Shown here one piece after another: positions 5,682-6,546 of a stretch of DNA of 6,546 nt. Origin of the DNA: Burkholderiales bacterium (GTDB lineage Bacteria > Pseudomonadota > Gammaproteobacteria > Burkholderiales > SG8-39). A program made the position numbers and the translations under genes. Numbering within the stretch: position 1 is the first letter of the stretch; each line of letters starts with the position of its first letter. Below the pieces are notes generated by a model, which did not search any database, was not told the DNA's origin, and was given only the letters and a program-made list of their open reading frames with translations. The stretch covers positions 1 through 6,546 of the forward strand of contig JAQSVY010000111.1 of NCBI GenBank assembly GCA_029266935.1, read 5' to 3'.

Positions 5682-6503
5682 ATGCTCCTCCGGTTACAGT
5701 CGGTCGCACTCTTCCTCTTGGTGGTCATCTGGTTCGCTCAGGCTCCGAGTGGGCCGCGGCCGCCCGACTCCACCGACGCTGCCGCCTTCGTCGAGCAGCA
5801 GGCGCACAGCTCGGCGCGCCGCTTCGCCGGCGACCTCGCCGTCGCTGCGCTGCGGCGGCGACGACGCCGCCGGCCGGTGCGCAACGAAGGCGACCTGGCC
5901 GAAACGCTCGGCGAGCCGCTGCTCGCCGCGCGGCCCGCGCGCGAAGCCGCGCTGCGCGAGCTCTGCCGCCAGCTCCTCGAGCACTGGTTCATCGGCGGCC
6001 GCGCGCTGCTGCCGGTGGTGAGCGCGGAAACCGGCGAAGGCAGGACGCACCTCGTCGCATCGCTCGCCGAGATTTTCGCGCAGATGGGCGTGCGCACGCT
6101 GCTCGTCGACGCGAACCTGCGCTCGCCGGGCCAGCATCGCGAGTTCCGCATTCAAAACCGGCGCGGCCTGGCGGATCTCCTCGCGGACCGGGAAGTGCAG
6201 CCGGCGGTGTGCGGCGAGCGCCTCGCCGTGCTGGCGGCGGGCAGCTCGACCGGTGAGCCGCTGGAGCTCCTCAGCCGGCCCCGCCTGCGCGAGTTCCTGG
6301 CCGCCGCCGGCAAGCGCTTCCGCGTAGTGCTCATCGACACGCCGGCCGCGGCCGAGGGGCCCGACCTGCAGATCTTCGCGGCGCTCGCCGGGGGCGCGCT
6401 CGTCGTCCACAAGAAGGAGGCCGACCGCGCCGGGCTGCTCGGGCTGAGGAAGCACCTCCAGGCCGCGCGCTCGCGCACGGTGTCGGTCGTGCTCAGCGGC
6501 TGA
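5682..6503 (+). CDS. epsG: EpsG-like BY-kinase-family P-loop ATPase with N-terminal membrane anchor
   Basis: A 273-residue inner-membrane protein related to the BY-kinase/EpsG ATPases that act with chain-length determinant proteins in EPS export. Residues 5-21 form a hydrophobic membrane span. A roughly 40-residue linker, an Arg-rich patch and VRNEGDLAETLGEPLLAARP (66-85) follow; the last resembles the segment linking the second membrane span of Wzz/PCP proteins to their kinase. The ATPase domain has Walker A SAETGEGRT (114-122, Arg121 where BY-kinases have Lys), Walker A' LLVDANLRSP (D143) and Walker B VVLIDTPAAAE (D219). From memory, EpsG proteins also carry GEGRS, so Arg may be normal there. 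No tyrosine occurs anywhere, so the usual C-terminal Tyr cluster is absent. ATG 5682 is preferred over ATG 5643, which lies upstream of the sigma-54 promoter. The stop overlaps the next ATG. Confidence 0.75.
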   Translation: MLLRLQSVALFLLVVIWFAQAPSGPRPPDSTDAAAFVEQQAHSSARRFAGDLAVAALRRRRRRRPVRNEGDLAETLGEPLLAARPAREAALRELCRQLLEHWFIGGRALLPVVSAETGEGRTHLVASLAEIFAQMGVRTLLVDANLRSPGQHREFRIQNRRGLADLLADREVQPAVCGERLAVLAAGSSTGEPLELLSRPRLREFLAAAGKRFRVVLIDTPAAAEGPDLQIFAALAGGALVVHKKEADRAGLLGLRKHLQAARSRTVSVVLSG

Positions 6504-6546
6504 TGGACGACCGTGGCTACATCGCGCAGGCGCTCTTCGAGCGGCT
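6503..6546 (+). CDS. Start of a downstream gene, cut by window edge
   Basis: An ATG at 6503-6505 overlaps the TGA of the EpsG-like gene (TGATG). It opens a frame to the window end reading MDDRGYIAQALFER, 14 complete codons with G/C-rich third positions. The overlap is typical of translationally coupled genes in one operon. The fragment is too short to identify; an EPS-locus gene is likely from position alone. Confidence 0.35.
   Translation, partial: MDDRGYIAQALFER

Noticed and set aside
2843..5728. Very long minus-strand open frame of about 960 codons across manC and epsL
   Set aside because: The translation has no family features and is Arg/Ala/Gly-rich; the recognised proteins lie in other frames. 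It reflects a lack of stop codons in GC-rich DNA.
6021..6047. Walker A lysine-to-arginine change (GEGRT) taken alone as evidence of a dead kinase
   Set aside because: As I recall, EpsG-type proteins commonly have GEGRS, so the arginine by itself is probably family-typical. Only the lack of tyrosines and the N-terminal anchor were kept as unusual.
1..6546. CRISPR arrays, tRNA or rRNA genes, insertion sequences, attachment sites
   Set aside because: No regularly spaced repeats, cloverleaf-like sequence, transposase frame or terminal inverted repeats were seen on reading both strands.

Overview
This is a GC-rich window, most likely from a betaproteobacterium of Burkholderiales or Rhodocyclales type. 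Three things suggest this: a TctC/Bug-type extracytoplasmic solute receptor (a family greatly expanded in Burkholderiales), strong G/C preference at third codon positions, and an exopolysaccharide (EPS) gene set of the exosortase/PEP-CTERM-associated kind (EpsL- and EpsG-like products). This assignment comes from family recognition, not from a database search.

Layout. (1) 1-1660, + strand: the 3' part of a Bug-family receptor gene, one base apart from a divergent PdxA-family dehydrogenase. This looks like the end of a small catabolic uptake operon. (2) 1661-2101: a largely non-coding, less GC-rich stretch. It holds a textbook sigma-54 (-24/-12) promoter, a candidate 37-codon membrane-protein gene placed just behind that promoter, and a short palindrome. 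(3) 2102-4318, + strand: a small basic proline/arginine-rich ORF, a GT4 glycosyltransferase gene with only the C-terminal (donor-binding) half, and a complete bifunctional mannose-1-phosphate guanylyltransferase/mannose-6-phosphate isomerase gene, which makes GDP-mannose. (4) 4315-5550, - strand: an EpsL-like outer-membrane beta-barrel gene, convergent with manC; the two stop codons share a CTAG. (5) 5551-6546, + strand: a second textbook sigma-54 promoter, an EpsG-like BY-kinase-family ATPase with an unusual N-terminus, and the first 14 codons of a further gene.

How it works together. Regions 3-5 read as part of an EPS biosynthesis and export locus: ManC supplies GDP-mannose, glycosyltransferases build the repeat unit, the EpsG-like protein would act with the polymerisation and chain-length machinery at the inner membrane, and EpsL would serve at the outer membrane. 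The two near-identical sigma-54 promoters bracket this module, so RpoN and an enhancer-binding activator probably control at least part of it. PrsK/PrsR-RpoN control is described for PEP-CTERM/EPS systems. No exosortase, PEP-CTERM protein or activator gene lies in the window, so that link is inference.

The least expected items are the sigma-54-driven 37-codon ORF, the half-length glycosyltransferase, the tyrosine-free kinase-like protein with its own membrane anchor, the second sigma-54 promoter sitting almost on that gene's start codon, and the PdxA-like enzyme that keeps its metal ligands but lacks the usual substrate loop.
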